DNA of 13,372 bases from Luminiphilus sp. (GTDB taxonomy: Bacteria; Pseudomonadota; Gammaproteobacteria; Pseudomonadales; Halieaceae). How positions within the stretch are numbered: the first letter of the stretch is position 1; every line of letters begins with the position of its first letter. The notes below the pieces were generated by a model. It was not told where the DNA came from. It made no database searches and worked only from the letters and a program-made list of their open reading frames with translations. The DNA lies in assembly GCA_024638905.1 (NCBI GenBank), contig JAHEJH010000019.1, positions 1 to 13,372 of the forward strand, in the 5' to 3' direction. Shown here piece by piece: positions 1 through 6,967 of the stretch. The translations under genes were made by a program, and so were the position numbers.

Positions 1-120
1 TTCGAAGACTTCATCGCCTTTGGCAATGGCATCGCCCTCTGATTTGTTCCAGGTGGTGATGGTGCCCTCGACCATTTCGATACCCCATTTGGGCACCGCG
101 ATGGGATAGATATCGCTCAC
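1..120 (-). CDS. Dihydrolipoamide acyltransferase (E2), N-terminal fragment, AcoC-like
   Basis: Only the first 40 codons are present; the gene continues past the left edge. The translation begins (V/M)SDIYPIAVPKWGIEMVEG and continues to GDEVFE, the opening half of a biotinyl/lipoyl domain (pattern P-K-W-G-x-x-M-x-E-G-T-I). The lipoylated lysine of such domains sits just beyond the point where the window ends. The start is a GTG at 118-120, chosen because an AGGAG lies 7 nt upstream. It is the third gene of the E1 alpha-E1 beta-E2 operon, 25 nt after the E1 beta stop. In this family the lipoyl arm carries the acyl group from E1 to the acyltransferase core. The lipoyl start is clear; the E2 identity rests on gene order, and an E3 with a fused lipoyl domain cannot be excluded from so short a piece. 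Confidence 0.8.
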   Translation of the reverse strand, partial: MSDIYPIAVPKWGIEMVEGTITTWNKSEGDAIAKGDEVFE

Positions 121-145
121 AGATCTGCTCCTGATGTCGCCTTAA

Positions 146-1147
146 TCAAGCCAGTGTGGCTTTGATCGCTGCCGTGATTTTGTCTGCGTCTGGCAAGTAC
201 GCCGCCTCAAGCTCTGGAGAGAATGGGGTCGGGCTGTGCGGTGCGCAGACCTGCTTGATTGGGGCCTTAAGGCTGCTAAAGGCTCTATCTGCAGCGAGGC
301 CCGCAATATCTGCGGTCAGACCGCAACGAGGAGGCGCCTCATCCACCACAACCAGTCGGCCAGTGGCTTGGACTGATTCGAGGATCGCATTTTCATCAAG
401 GGGTGAAGTCGTTCGTGGGTCGATCAGATCACAGCTGACGCCCTCCGCCGCCAGCGCATCGATCGCTGCGGCCGCCTTGGGCACCATTTGCCCAAACGCC
501 ACCACGGTGACGTCGTCGCCCTCGCGGACAAAATTGGCCTGACCAAATGGAATGGTGTACATCTCATCCGGCACTTCTGCCGTTTCTTGATAAAGCACCT
601 TGGGCTCGAAGAACAGCACGGGATCATCGTCCTGAATCGCTGACAGCAGGAGCCCTTTGGCATCATAGGCATTCGAGGGAACTACGACCTTGATTCCTGG
701 AAATGAGGTCATGACTTGATACATCGCCTGACTGTGCTGCCCCGCCGCGCTAAAGCCGCCGCCGGCAGAAAATCGAATAACCGCGGGGCATCGGCTCTTG
801 CCGCCAAACATGTAGCGAAACTTAGCCATCTGATTAACGATTTGATCCATGCAGACGCCAATAAAATCGGCAAACATAATTTCAGCAACGGGACGCATTC
901 CCACCAGCGCAGCGCCGGCTGCAGCACCAACAATGGCTGATTCGGAAATAGGCGTATCTACACAGCGGTCCGGCCAGCGATTGTAGATTCCAGTGGTCAC
1001 GCCGAAGACACCGCCGACCGAACCCACGTCGCCGGCACTGCCGTTGCAGCCCGCGACGTCTTCACCAATGACGAAGACCGACTCGTCCTGCTCCATTGCT
1101 TGATGCAGGGCCTCGTTGATCGCGTCACGCATCGTTTTTTCAGGCAT
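146..1147 (-). CDS. acoB: 2-oxo acid/acetoin dehydrogenase E1 component, beta subunit (AcoB-like)
   Basis: A 333-residue thiamine-diphosphate-dependent dehydrogenase beta subunit, the usual length for the family. The conserved TPISE (Glu at about residue 69) supplies the glutamate that activates the cofactor in E1 beta chains. GQHSQ (about 137-141) carries the conserved active-site histidine, and LIDPRTTSPLDE (about 241-252) opens the C-terminal transketolase domain. Stretches such as NQMAKFRYMFGGK, YDAKGLL and YTIPFGQANF resemble acetoin dehydrogenase beta subunits (AcoB) more than pyruvate dehydrogenase, as I remember those families. The open frame extends 30 codons further upstream, but that extension overlaps the E1 alpha 3' end. 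ATG at 1145-1147 begins MPEKTMRDAINEA, the normal family start. It follows E1 alpha by 13 nt, and its SD is an AAGGGGGGG run. The substrate (acetoin, pyruvate or a branched oxo acid) is not proven by sequence. Confidence 0.9.
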   Translation of the reverse strand: MPEKTMRDAINEALHQAMEQDESVFVIGEDVAGCNGSAGDVGSVGGVFGVTTGIYNRWPDRCVDTPISESAIVGAAAGAALVGMRPVAEIMFADFIGVCMDQIVNQMAKFRYMFGGKSRCPAVIRFSAGGGFSAAGQHSQAMYQVMTSFPGIKVVVPSNAYDAKGLLLSAIQDDDPVLFFEPKVLYQETAEVPDEMYTIPFGQANFVREGDDVTVVAFGQMVPKAAAAIDALAAEGVSCDLIDPRTTSPLDENAILESVQATGRLVVVDEAPPRCGLTADIAGLAADRAFSSLKAPIKQVCAPHSPTPFSPELEAAYLPDADKITAAIKATLA

Positions 1148-1160
1148 GGTACGCCCCCCC

Positions 1161-2141
1161 TTACGCCGTAGCGCCGTATTGAATATACACATCTGCAGTG
1201 ACCTGCTCAGGCGTCGGTCTTGCCGCCGCCTTGGCATCCATCACAGATTGTTCGATTTCAGCCATGACCTCGGCGTCGATAGCATCTAATTCTGCTTCAG
1301 TGAGATCCCCCGAGGCCGCCATATGTTCACGAAACACTTTCAATGGGTCGTGGTTTTCGCGCAGGTTTTCTAGCTCCCCTTCGCCACGATAGGCCTGCGG
1401 ATCCCCCACAAAGTGGCCGTGATATCGACCTTGCTCGGCAAATACGCCCGCTGGACCGTTGCCTTCGCGGGCATGAGCGATGGCCTTGCCAGCGGCTTCA
1501 TGCACGGCAAAGAAGTCTGCGCCATCGGCAACAAAAACAGGGAAACCGAACGCTTCTGTACGCGCCTTCAAATCGTCACAGCCCACAGCGTAGTCAATGT
1601 GTGTGTGCTCAGAGTAATAGTTATTTTCTATGACAAAGACGGCGGGCACCTGCAATACGACGGCCATGTTCATGGCTTCAAAGCATGTGCCCTGGTTGAC
1701 CGAGCCATCGCCCGAAAACGACACGGCGACTTTGCCGTTTTTGCGAATCTTCGCGGCCAGTGCCGAGCCCACTGAAATGGGTGGGCCTCCTGCGACGATG
1801 CCGTTCGCACCCAGAATGCCTTTGTCGATGTCCGCGACGTGCATGGACCCGCCTTTGCCCTTGCACAACCCCTCAGAAGAACCGAACAGCTCTTTCATCA
1901 TGCCCGATACGTCTGCGCCCTTGGCAATGCAGTGCCCGTGGCCGCGATGAGTCGAGATGATGGTGTCGCTCTCGTCGAGGTGGGCGCAGACACCGACAGC
2001 ATTGGCTTCCTGGCCCGTGTAAAGGTGAGTAAAGCCGGGGATCTGACCGTTCATAATTTCTGCGTTGACCCGCTCTTCGAATTCGCGAATCGTCTTCATC
2101 GTGCGATACGCGTGCAGGAGGGTTTCCTTTGGAATGGACAC
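1161..2141 (-). CDS. acoA: 2-oxo acid/acetoin dehydrogenase E1 component, alpha subunit (AcoA-like)
   Basis: A 326-residue TPP-binding E1 alpha subunit. The diphosphate-binding motif runs from GDGSVNQG (Gly144) to IENN (Asn174), the expected spacing of about 30 residues. THRGHGH (64-70), GGSMH (97-101) and RYHGHFVGD (239-247) are other family active-site and loop segments. It forms the alpha2beta2 E1 with the next gene product and decarboxylates the oxo acid or cleaves acetoin before passing the acyl group to E2. The start is a GTG at 2139-2141 with AAGGAG 7 nt upstream. The frame stays open further upstream, but the added residues are lysine- and proline-rich, have no SD and are unlike E1 alpha. 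It is the first gene of the operon, about 110 nt downstream of a sigma70-like promoter. The length and lack of a long N-terminal extension fit AcoA-type proteins. Confidence 0.9.
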   Translation of the reverse strand: MSIPKETLLHAYRTMKTIREFEERVNAEIMNGQIPGFTHLYTGQEANAVGVCAHLDESDTIISTHRGHGHCIAKGADVSGMMKELFGSSEGLCKGKGGSMHVADIDKGILGANGIVAGGPPISVGSALAAKIRKNGKVAVSFSGDGSVNQGTCFEAMNMAVVLQVPAVFVIENNYYSEHTHIDYAVGCDDLKARTEAFGFPVFVADGADFFAVHEAAGKAIAHAREGNGPAGVFAEQGRYHGHFVGDPQAYRGEGELENLRENHDPLKVFREHMAASGDLTEAELDAIDAEVMAEIEQSVMDAKAAARPTPEQVTADVYIQYGATA

Positions 2142-2191
2142 GTTGGGTCTCCTTGGATGTTTTGATTTTGATGGCTTTCTCAGTTGAGGTG

Positions 2192-2224
2192 ACATTGCAA
2201 CAGATTACATCCCGGATGCAATGT
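2192..2224. promoter_or_regulatory. Perfect 8-bp inverted repeat in the aco leader
   Basis: ACATTGCA (2192-2199) and TGCAATGT (2217-2224) are perfect reverse complements separated by 17 nt. A second, overlapping dyad, CATCC-C-GGATG, lies inside the spacer and right arm. It sits about 30-60 nt downstream of the predicted transcription start. It could be a repressor operator in the DNA or two alternative hairpins in the mRNA leader. No known regulator site is recognised. Confidence 0.45.
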
Positions 2225-2259
2225 GCAGGTCGACATTCGTCGCCCCCAAGCGCTCAGGC

Positions 2260-2288
2260 AAGGTAACCCCCACCTCAAAAACAGTCAA
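2260..2288 (-). promoter_or_regulatory. Sigma70-like promoter of the E1-E2 operon
   Basis: On the minus strand TTGACT (2283-2288) is followed after exactly 17 nt by TACCTT (2260-2265). This is a 5/6 match at -35 and the T-A-x-x-x-T skeleton at -10. An eight-base A tract just upstream (2294-2301) resembles an UP element. Transcription would begin near 2253, giving a leader of about 110 nt before the GTG of E1 alpha. The remainder of 2142-2412 holds the leader dyad (2192-2224) and no convincing gene. Confidence 0.6.
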
Positions 2289-2412
2289 CAGTGTTTTTTT
2301 TCTGTTCGCGATGCGGGCGGTTCGACGACATGTCAGCTGTGTGATTTGCCGGTCACAGGGAGGTGGGGTGAGGCTGAAGCGGCACTGGGAGCAGCCTCAT
2401 GTTGTACTCGGT

Positions 2413-2535
2413 CCAGTCGCTCGCAGCCGAGCCACTTTTAACCAAGCCACATTTAATAAAGCCTCTCTCAGTCGGGTCGCCGTCAATGAAGGCGCTCTGA
2501 TTGAAATCGCCTTCAATAAAATCGCTTGGGAAACA
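2413..2535. repeat. 15-nt-periodic tract encoding pentapeptide-like repeats on both strands
   Basis: Read on the minus strand, 2413-2526 gives SDFIE GDFNQ SAFID GDPTE RGFIK CGLVK SGSAA SDWTE, close to the A(D/N)LxX rule of pentapeptide-repeat proteins. Read on the plus strand, 2431-2535 gives ATFNQ ATFNK ASLSR VAVNE GALIE IAFNK IAWET, also with a hydrophobic centre every fifth residue. The tract overlaps the last codons of the phospholipase D gene in a different frame. On the minus strand no good start codon precedes it. On the plus strand a GTG at 2368 with a GGAGG-like site gives a 57-residue open frame ending at 2541, but the spacing is short. It may be a gene remnant, a frameshifted C-terminal extension of the upstream gene, or a small real gene. 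I cannot tell which strand, if either, is translated. Confidence 0.5.
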
Positions 2536-4087
2536 GCATGAAGAACCAATCCGCAATCGGTTGAAAGCTATCCCGAGCCGGTTGCCGCTGGGTGGTTTCC
2601 ACGTCGTTTTGCCACTGGAGCTTGCCGTCGTCATCCAGTCCCACTTCCCAGCTATTTGCCGGGGCCATATCACGCAGGATGATTTGTGCCAGCTCCCCGG
2701 CCAGCCCTTCGCTGTCAATGACGGCGATCATCTCCGAGTTCAGGAAGGCTGAGCGCGGGTCCAAATTGGCAGAACCGATGATGGCGAAGCGGCGATCGAT
2801 CACCATCGACTTGGAATGAAGCCCCATATATTTGGCTGAGACAGGCAGCGTATCGACCACCGATACTTTGATTGCAGCATCGTGGCGGGCCTCAAACAGC
2901 GACGCACCGGCTTGTAGCATCGGTGCCCGCCAGGCTTTGTAGTGACTGTTCACCGCGGGGACGTCGTGGGAAGCCAGTGAATTAGTGTGGATCTGGATGT
3001 CGACACCCTTCTCAGTCAGGCCTGCCAGCAGGTCCACGCCACTGGTGTCGGGTATGAGATAGGCGTTGGTGACCAGCAGTTCTGTTTTCACTTTGGGGAT
3101 CGTGTTGGTAATCCATTCATACAGATCGTTGCTGATGCCGTCCGGTCCCGGTCGGTCGGTCAGTACTTCGCTGCTCCCGAGGTGAAGCGCAGGCAACAGG
3201 GCACTGAATTCAGATTCCCAGCTTTGCGGCTTCAGTGAGAATCGCTCCAGTTCTTGGGAGCTCCGCAATTCCCGTTCCATCGCCGCGCGCTGGCTAGGCG
3301 CTGCGGCTTCCGCTTTGTCCCGCGTGGTTTGGTTGGGGTGAATGACCCAGCCGCTGTTCCAAAACAGATCAAACACGTCAGAGGTTTGCCTAGCCACGGC
3401 GCCTATTCCCATGACATCGATGTCGCGGAAATTGAAATGATCGTGCAGACCCATGTACTCGTCACCGATATTCCGGCCCCCGACAATGGTGGCGCGATTG
3501 TCGACAGTCAGCGATTTGTTATGCATGCGATGGTTGAGTTGCTCGAAGTCTGTTGCGAAATCCCAACCTCGACCCAGCGCGTTGCGATTGTCGCTGCTGT
3601 TAAACAGCCGAAATGAAATATTGGGGTGGGCAATCATCAGCGCACCCATACTGTCGCGCAGCTTTTTTTGTGAGGGGCTGAGGGCAAGGGTGCCCATATC
3701 GTCAATCAGGACCCGCACTCTCACGCCGCGATCAGCGGCGGCCAGCAATCGGCTGGTAAGGATCAATCCGGTGCTGTCGCCATGATAAAGGTAGTACTGG
3801 GTGTCGATGCTTCGTGTGGCGGCGTCGATCAGCGCTAGGCGCCACCTCAAGGCCTCCTCGCTACGATCGAGCAGCTTGAATCCCGAGGTCGAGGTCCTCG
3901 GGTTATCTATCGTCTCTGGGGTCCCGGCCTGGGTCTGAATGCGTTGTTCTAGCGAGGCGAGTAGGCCAGATGGCGCCGCGGGCAGCGCCCTCTCTTCTTG
4001 GGGCGCCTCAAAGGGTGCGCGCACAGGCCCAGCGCAACCGGCGATCACCGTGAGCGCCAAGACCAGTACACCGCTACGCAATTGCAT
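2513..4087 (-). CDS. Phospholipase D-family (cardiolipin synthase-like) lipoprotein
   Basis: About 524 residues with two HxKx4D catalytic motifs: HNKSLTVD (about 189-196) and HSKSMVID (about 424-431). Each is followed by the conserved glycine/asparagine turn (GGRNIGDEY and GSANLDPRS). This two-domain layout is that of bacterial phosphatidyltransferases and phospholipases of the YmdC/ClsC and YjhR-like group. The N-terminus has a hydrophobic stretch ending in VIAGC, a lipobox, so the protein is probably lipid-anchored on the periplasmic side. The C-terminal LFPKRFY resembles the short hydrophobic ending of ClsC-like proteins, so the gene looks complete. The codons at the 5' end are GTG (4088-4090) then ATG (4085-4087). 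I prefer the ATG, but the SD is weak for both. It likely acts on phospholipid headgroups; the exact reaction is not determined by the motifs. Its 3' end overlaps the pentapeptide tract. Confidence 0.88.
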   Translation of the reverse strand: MQLRSGVLVLALTVIAGCAGPVRAPFEAPQEERALPAAPSGLLASLEQRIQTQAGTPETIDNPRTSTSGFKLLDRSEEALRWRLALIDAATRSIDTQYYLYHGDSTGLILTSRLLAAADRGVRVRVLIDDMGTLALSPSQKKLRDSMGALMIAHPNISFRLFNSSDNRNALGRGWDFATDFEQLNHRMHNKSLTVDNRATIVGGRNIGDEYMGLHDHFNFRDIDVMGIGAVARQTSDVFDLFWNSGWVIHPNQTTRDKAEAAAPSQRAAMERELRSSQELERFSLKPQSWESEFSALLPALHLGSSEVLTDRPGPDGISNDLYEWITNTIPKVKTELLVTNAYLIPDTSGVDLLAGLTEKGVDIQIHTNSLASHDVPAVNSHYKAWRAPMLQAGASLFEARHDAAIKVSVVDTLPVSAKYMGLHSKSMVIDRRFAIIGSANLDPRSAFLNSEMIAVIDSEGLAGELAQIILRDMAPANSWEVGLDDDGKLQWQNDVETTQRQPARDSFQPIADWFFMLFPKRFY

Positions 4088-4193
4088 CACGCTGAGATAC
4101 CCATGTTGTCCATGTCGCGAAAAGTGTGTTCGCTAGACCCCGCTTTTGTCCACACGCTGGAATCTTAACCCCCAATGGAAGTGACTCGGCTGG

Positions 4194-4218
4194 TTAAAAA
4201 GCCCCTTGCAAAGGCCTT
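4194..4218 (-). terminator. Candidate rho-independent terminator after the GH1 gene
   Basis: On the minus strand a short stem pairing GCC with GGC, extended by G-T pairs, is followed directly by TTTTTAA. It lies 28 nt after the GH1 stop and before the phospholipase D gene. The stem is short and imperfect, so termination would be modest. Confidence 0.35.
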
Positions 4219-4245
4219 CGATTCGAGCGGAGACCCCTACCCTAG

Positions 4246-5778
4246 TTAAAAGGGTCCGCGATGTTGCGCCCACATTGTGTCGGTGATGCCACCGCGGATG
4301 ATCTCTGCATAGATGCCTGCACTGTCGCGCGGTGTGCGCGCAAAGTCGTTTTCATAGTCCACAGAGAATAAACCGAATCGTGGGCCGAAGCCCTCCGCCC
4401 ATTCGAAATTGTCCAAATGGGACCAGTGGAAGTATCCGTCGATGTCGACGCCGAGAACGTTCATGGCATACCAGACTTCGCGCAGGTGAGTGACCATAAA
4501 GGTCTGGCGCAGTGAGTCGGGTTGAGCCGCGTCGGCAATGCCGTTCTCCAGTATCTGGATCGGCTTGCCGTAGCGTGTCCAAGCCTCATTTAGCACGTCA
4601 CTAAACCCAATCGGATAAAGCGCCCACCCTAGGTCGCTGGTCAGCTCTTCTTGGTCATTGGGGTCGTGGGTATGGGTCACCGGACCCGCGGCCATGGCAT
4701 CGATATCCATTTGCACGTAAAAGCGGCCGTAATAATTGATGCCGACATAGTCCTGAGTGCCCGCAAGACCCTCGATGTCAGCGGTGAAGTCAGTGTTGGT
4801 CATGGCGTAGCGGCCACTCTCAATGGCGTCAAAGACATCCCAAATAAAGGCCTGCTGCACAAACTCTGCGGTCAGTCGGTCGATGGGGTGCCAGTTACGC
4901 CAGGGCTCGAAGGCGCGGGTGTGTTGCGTGAGGCCAACAGCGATAGATTGACCCCGTTCATCGGCATCGGCGTGCAGGATGCGATACGCGTCGGCATGGG
5001 CTCGAAGCAGTTGTGCGACCACCGGAGCGACATCGGCAGGGCCTGCTCGTTGCTCCAGCGGCGGGAAGATGCCCTCAATGTAGCCCCACAATACATAAAC
5101 CATGGGTTCGTTCAGCGTGCACCAGTAGTCAATCTCCGGGCCCAATAATTCAGATACCGCCTCCACGTAGCGGCGCCAATGGGTCAGCGCGTCGGGCCGC
5201 TCCCAACCTCGCTGTCCACCCTGTTCTTCCCAAAACCACTCGGGAGTTGAAAAGTCAAACAGCGACACATGCGGTTCGAGTCCGTTTGCCTTGGCGGCCG
5301 CGATGACATCCTGATAAAAAGCGACGCCGTCCTGGTCGGGTTCGCTCATATCCGCACGGGGGAATAAGCGTGCCCATGAGAGACTGAAGCGATAGCTGTT
5401 CAGCCCTAGTTCAGCCAGCTGCTCAAAATCATCAGCGTAGCGGCCGTCGAAATCGACTTTCTTCCGGCGCACTGTTTCAGAGTATTTGTCGAGGTCGCGA
5501 ATATGTCCCGGCTTGGCCTGTCCCGGTTGGTCACCCGTGCCGGTCTTGCCCTCACGAATGACGCGTCGTTCAAAGGCAGTCCAGTCACTGGGTTGCTGAT
5601 GCTCAACGTGTTGTGCAGCGACCGCTACGCCCCAGGCGAAGTCTTCCGGAAAAGTCAGCGGGTAAGGCCCCTCTAATCGCGAGGCCGTTTGTTTGCCGCG
5701 GGCCTCGCCAAACAGCCAGGGCGTAAACAGTGCCACGCTGGCAAACACCAGCGTGGCGATGAGAGCAATTCTTTTCAT
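4246..5778 (-). CDS. Exported or membrane-anchored glycoside hydrolase family 1 protein
   Basis: A 510-residue (beta/alpha)8 GH1 protein. The acid/base is Glu224 in TLNEP and the nucleophile is Glu411 in ILENG. DNFEWAEGFGPRFG (about 456-469) is the C-terminal GH1 signature, and DYVGINYYG (343-351) is also typical. The first 28 residues are a lysine-arginine start, a hydrophobic stretch of about 20 residues and GEARG: a signal peptide or anchor, unusual because most bacterial GH1 enzymes are cytoplasmic. Two sugar-contacting positions differ from standard beta-glucosidases. The Gln of the usual xQIEG segment is His57 (QHVEH), and the His of the usual HW/HF segment is Asp175 (LFDFSTP). It may therefore act on an unusual glycoside or be a transglycosidase. 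ATG at 5776-5778, weak AGGA upstream. It lies 71 nt after zntB and may share its transcript. Confidence 0.9.
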   Translation of the reverse strand: MKRIALIATLVFASVALFTPWLFGEARGKQTASRLEGPYPLTFPEDFAWGVAVAAQHVEHQQPSDWTAFERRVIREGKTGTGDQPGQAKPGHIRDLDKYSETVRRKKVDFDGRYADDFEQLAELGLNSYRFSLSWARLFPRADMSEPDQDGVAFYQDVIAAAKANGLEPHVSLFDFSTPEWFWEEQGGQRGWERPDALTHWRRYVEAVSELLGPEIDYWCTLNEPMVYVLWGYIEGIFPPLEQRAGPADVAPVVAQLLRAHADAYRILHADADERGQSIAVGLTQHTRAFEPWRNWHPIDRLTAEFVQQAFIWDVFDAIESGRYAMTNTDFTADIEGLAGTQDYVGINYYGRFYVQMDIDAMAAGPVTHTHDPNDQEELTSDLGWALYPIGFSDVLNEAWTRYGKPIQILENGIADAAQPDSLRQTFMVTHLREVWYAMNVLGVDIDGYFHWSHLDNFEWAEGFGPRFGLFSVDYENDFARTPRDSAGIYAEIIRGGITDTMWAQHRGPF

Positions 5779-5805
5779 AGCGGCAGAATCCTAAGTAAGA
5801 GGCGA

Positions 5806-5833
5806 GATGTGCTGCCATCTGCGCAGCAGCATC
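5806..5833. other. Hairpin between zntB and the GH1 gene
   Basis: TGCTGC (5810-5815) pairs with GCAGCA (5823-5828). The stem is continued by GATG (5806-5809) with CATC (5830-5833) across one bulged G, and the loop is 7 nt. There is no T run on either side, so it is not a classical terminator. It could limit read-through from zntB or stabilise a processed end. Confidence 0.4.
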
Positions 5834-5849
5834 CATGTTACGGATAAAT

Positions 5850-6821
5850 TCAAAACCAGCGCAGCTTTTTGAATAAAGCAACCTGTGCAACAACCACCGC
5901 AATCAGAATGCCGCAAAATATGAGAAAGGCTTCGGGATCGTCCGCGCCGGGGATGCCCGGCACGTTGATACCCAGCAGTCCGGTCAGAAAGCCGAGTGGT
6001 AAGAATATGGCTGCGATGATAGAGAACACATACGTGTTGCGGTTCAGTTTCTCGGTCAGAATGTTGGCCACCTCTTCCTGCACCGAATGCGAGCGCTCTC
6101 TTAAGGCCTGCAGATCTTCAACGAATCGCGTGATGTCATTTTGAGCTTCCTGCAGCCGCAGAACGTGATCTTCATTCAGACATGAAATGCTCGCTTCTGT
6201 CAGTCGCTGCACAATGTCCCTTTGAGGTGCAAGAAACCGATTGAAGATGATGGCCTGGCGTCGGGTTGAGACGATTTGTTCCCGGATGCCTGACAGGTCC
6301 ATTTGGAGGATGCGGTCTTCCAGTTCATCGATCCCGTCAGCCAGATCACCCATGACGGGCGACATGCGCACAATAGACCCCTCTATAAAGGTGGTTACCA
6401 AATCACCGATGTCGACAGGGCCTGTCCCGGACTGCAGCAGCCCCTGCATTTCTTCCACACCACGGAGGTTGCGCAGCTGAACCGAAATAAAACGGCGGTT
6501 GTCGACCCAAATACGAATGGACACCATGTCCTCAGGCTCTGCATTGTCATTCAAGTTGACGCCCCGGAGGATCAGAAGCACCCCATCTTCCCGGATCTGC
6601 ATGCGTGGCCGGGTGTCCTCGGCCAAGAGCGCGTCAACGAGGGTCTCGTCCGGGAGTTGGGCGTCTTTTTCCAGCCAGCGGCGAGCCCCGGCCGCCCGGG
6701 CACTGAGGTGAACCCATAACGGCTTGCCAGCCGCGGAGCCTGAATTTAATCCCGCTTCATCGAGTGCTGTGCCCGAGCCATCACCGTTCAGGGTATAGGC
6801 GCAAATAAAGGTGTCAGACAT
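5850..6821 (-). CDS. zntB: CorA-family zinc/divalent metal transporter, ZntB-like
   Basis: A 323-residue 2-TM-GxN protein. A long soluble N-terminal domain (1 to about 260) contains helices rich in charged residues, as in the CorA/ZntB funnel. Two membrane helices follow: VFSIIAAIFLPLGFLTGLLG and a second at about 297-315. The loop motif after the first helix is GINVPGIPG, where CorA has GMN and ZntB has GVN followed by GGIPG. The match to the ZntB form is good, and the basic ending KKLRWF is also ZntB-like. ZntB homologues move Zn2+ across the inner membrane; direction and metal are not settled by sequence. Start ATG at 6819-6821 with GAGG 8 nt upstream, preferred over an in-frame start 22 codons earlier. 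A weak promoter candidate on the minus strand is TTTGCG (6912-6917), 18 nt, TATGTT (6888-6893), with an eight-A run in the leader. Confidence 0.87.
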   Translation of the reverse strand: MSDTFICAYTLNGDGSGTALDEAGLNSGSAAGKPLWVHLSARAAGARRWLEKDAQLPDETLVDALLAEDTRPRMQIREDGVLLILRGVNLNDNAEPEDMVSIRIWVDNRRFISVQLRNLRGVEEMQGLLQSGTGPVDIGDLVTTFIEGSIVRMSPVMGDLADGIDELEDRILQMDLSGIREQIVSTRRQAIIFNRFLAPQRDIVQRLTEASISCLNEDHVLRLQEAQNDITRFVEDLQALRERSHSVQEEVANILTEKLNRNTYVFSIIAAIFLPLGFLTGLLGINVPGIPGADDPEAFLIFCGILIAVVVAQVALFKKLRWF

Positions 6822-6928
6822 TCGGTTACCCTCGTGCCATGGGTCGTTGTTTTTTTTCGAGCGTGATCGGTCTTGGACCACACCCATAACATACCGAGGG
6901 CGATTAAGAAGCGCAAAGAGGGGTGTAA

Positions 6929-6946
6929 CGGGGCATTTGTGCCCCG
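6929..6946. terminator. Perfect hairpin after the PLP decarboxylase gene
   Basis: CGGGGCA (6929-6935) and TGCCCCG (6940-6946) form a perfect 7-bp GC-rich stem with a 4-nt loop, 22 nt beyond the decarboxylase stop. No T tract follows on the minus strand, so it may act as a rho-dependent or 3'-stabilising stem rather than an intrinsic terminator. Confidence 0.45.
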
Positions 6947-6967
6947 CGATGTAGCGTTGTTATCGGG

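Noticed and set aside
1148..1237. Upstream extension of the E1 beta frame by 30 residues
   Set aside because: The added arginine-rich residues lie inside the E1 alpha 3' end; the ATG at 1147 gives the family-typical start.
2221..2541. A 106-residue plus-strand open frame as a whole gene
   Set aside because: Its first part covers the promoter and leader of the opposite operon and has no protein-like pattern; only the final pentapeptide-like part is notable and is reported separately.
4651..5148. A 165-residue plus-strand open frame inside the GH1 gene
   Set aside because: Antisense to conserved GH1 coding sequence, with no recognisable domain and no convincing start context.
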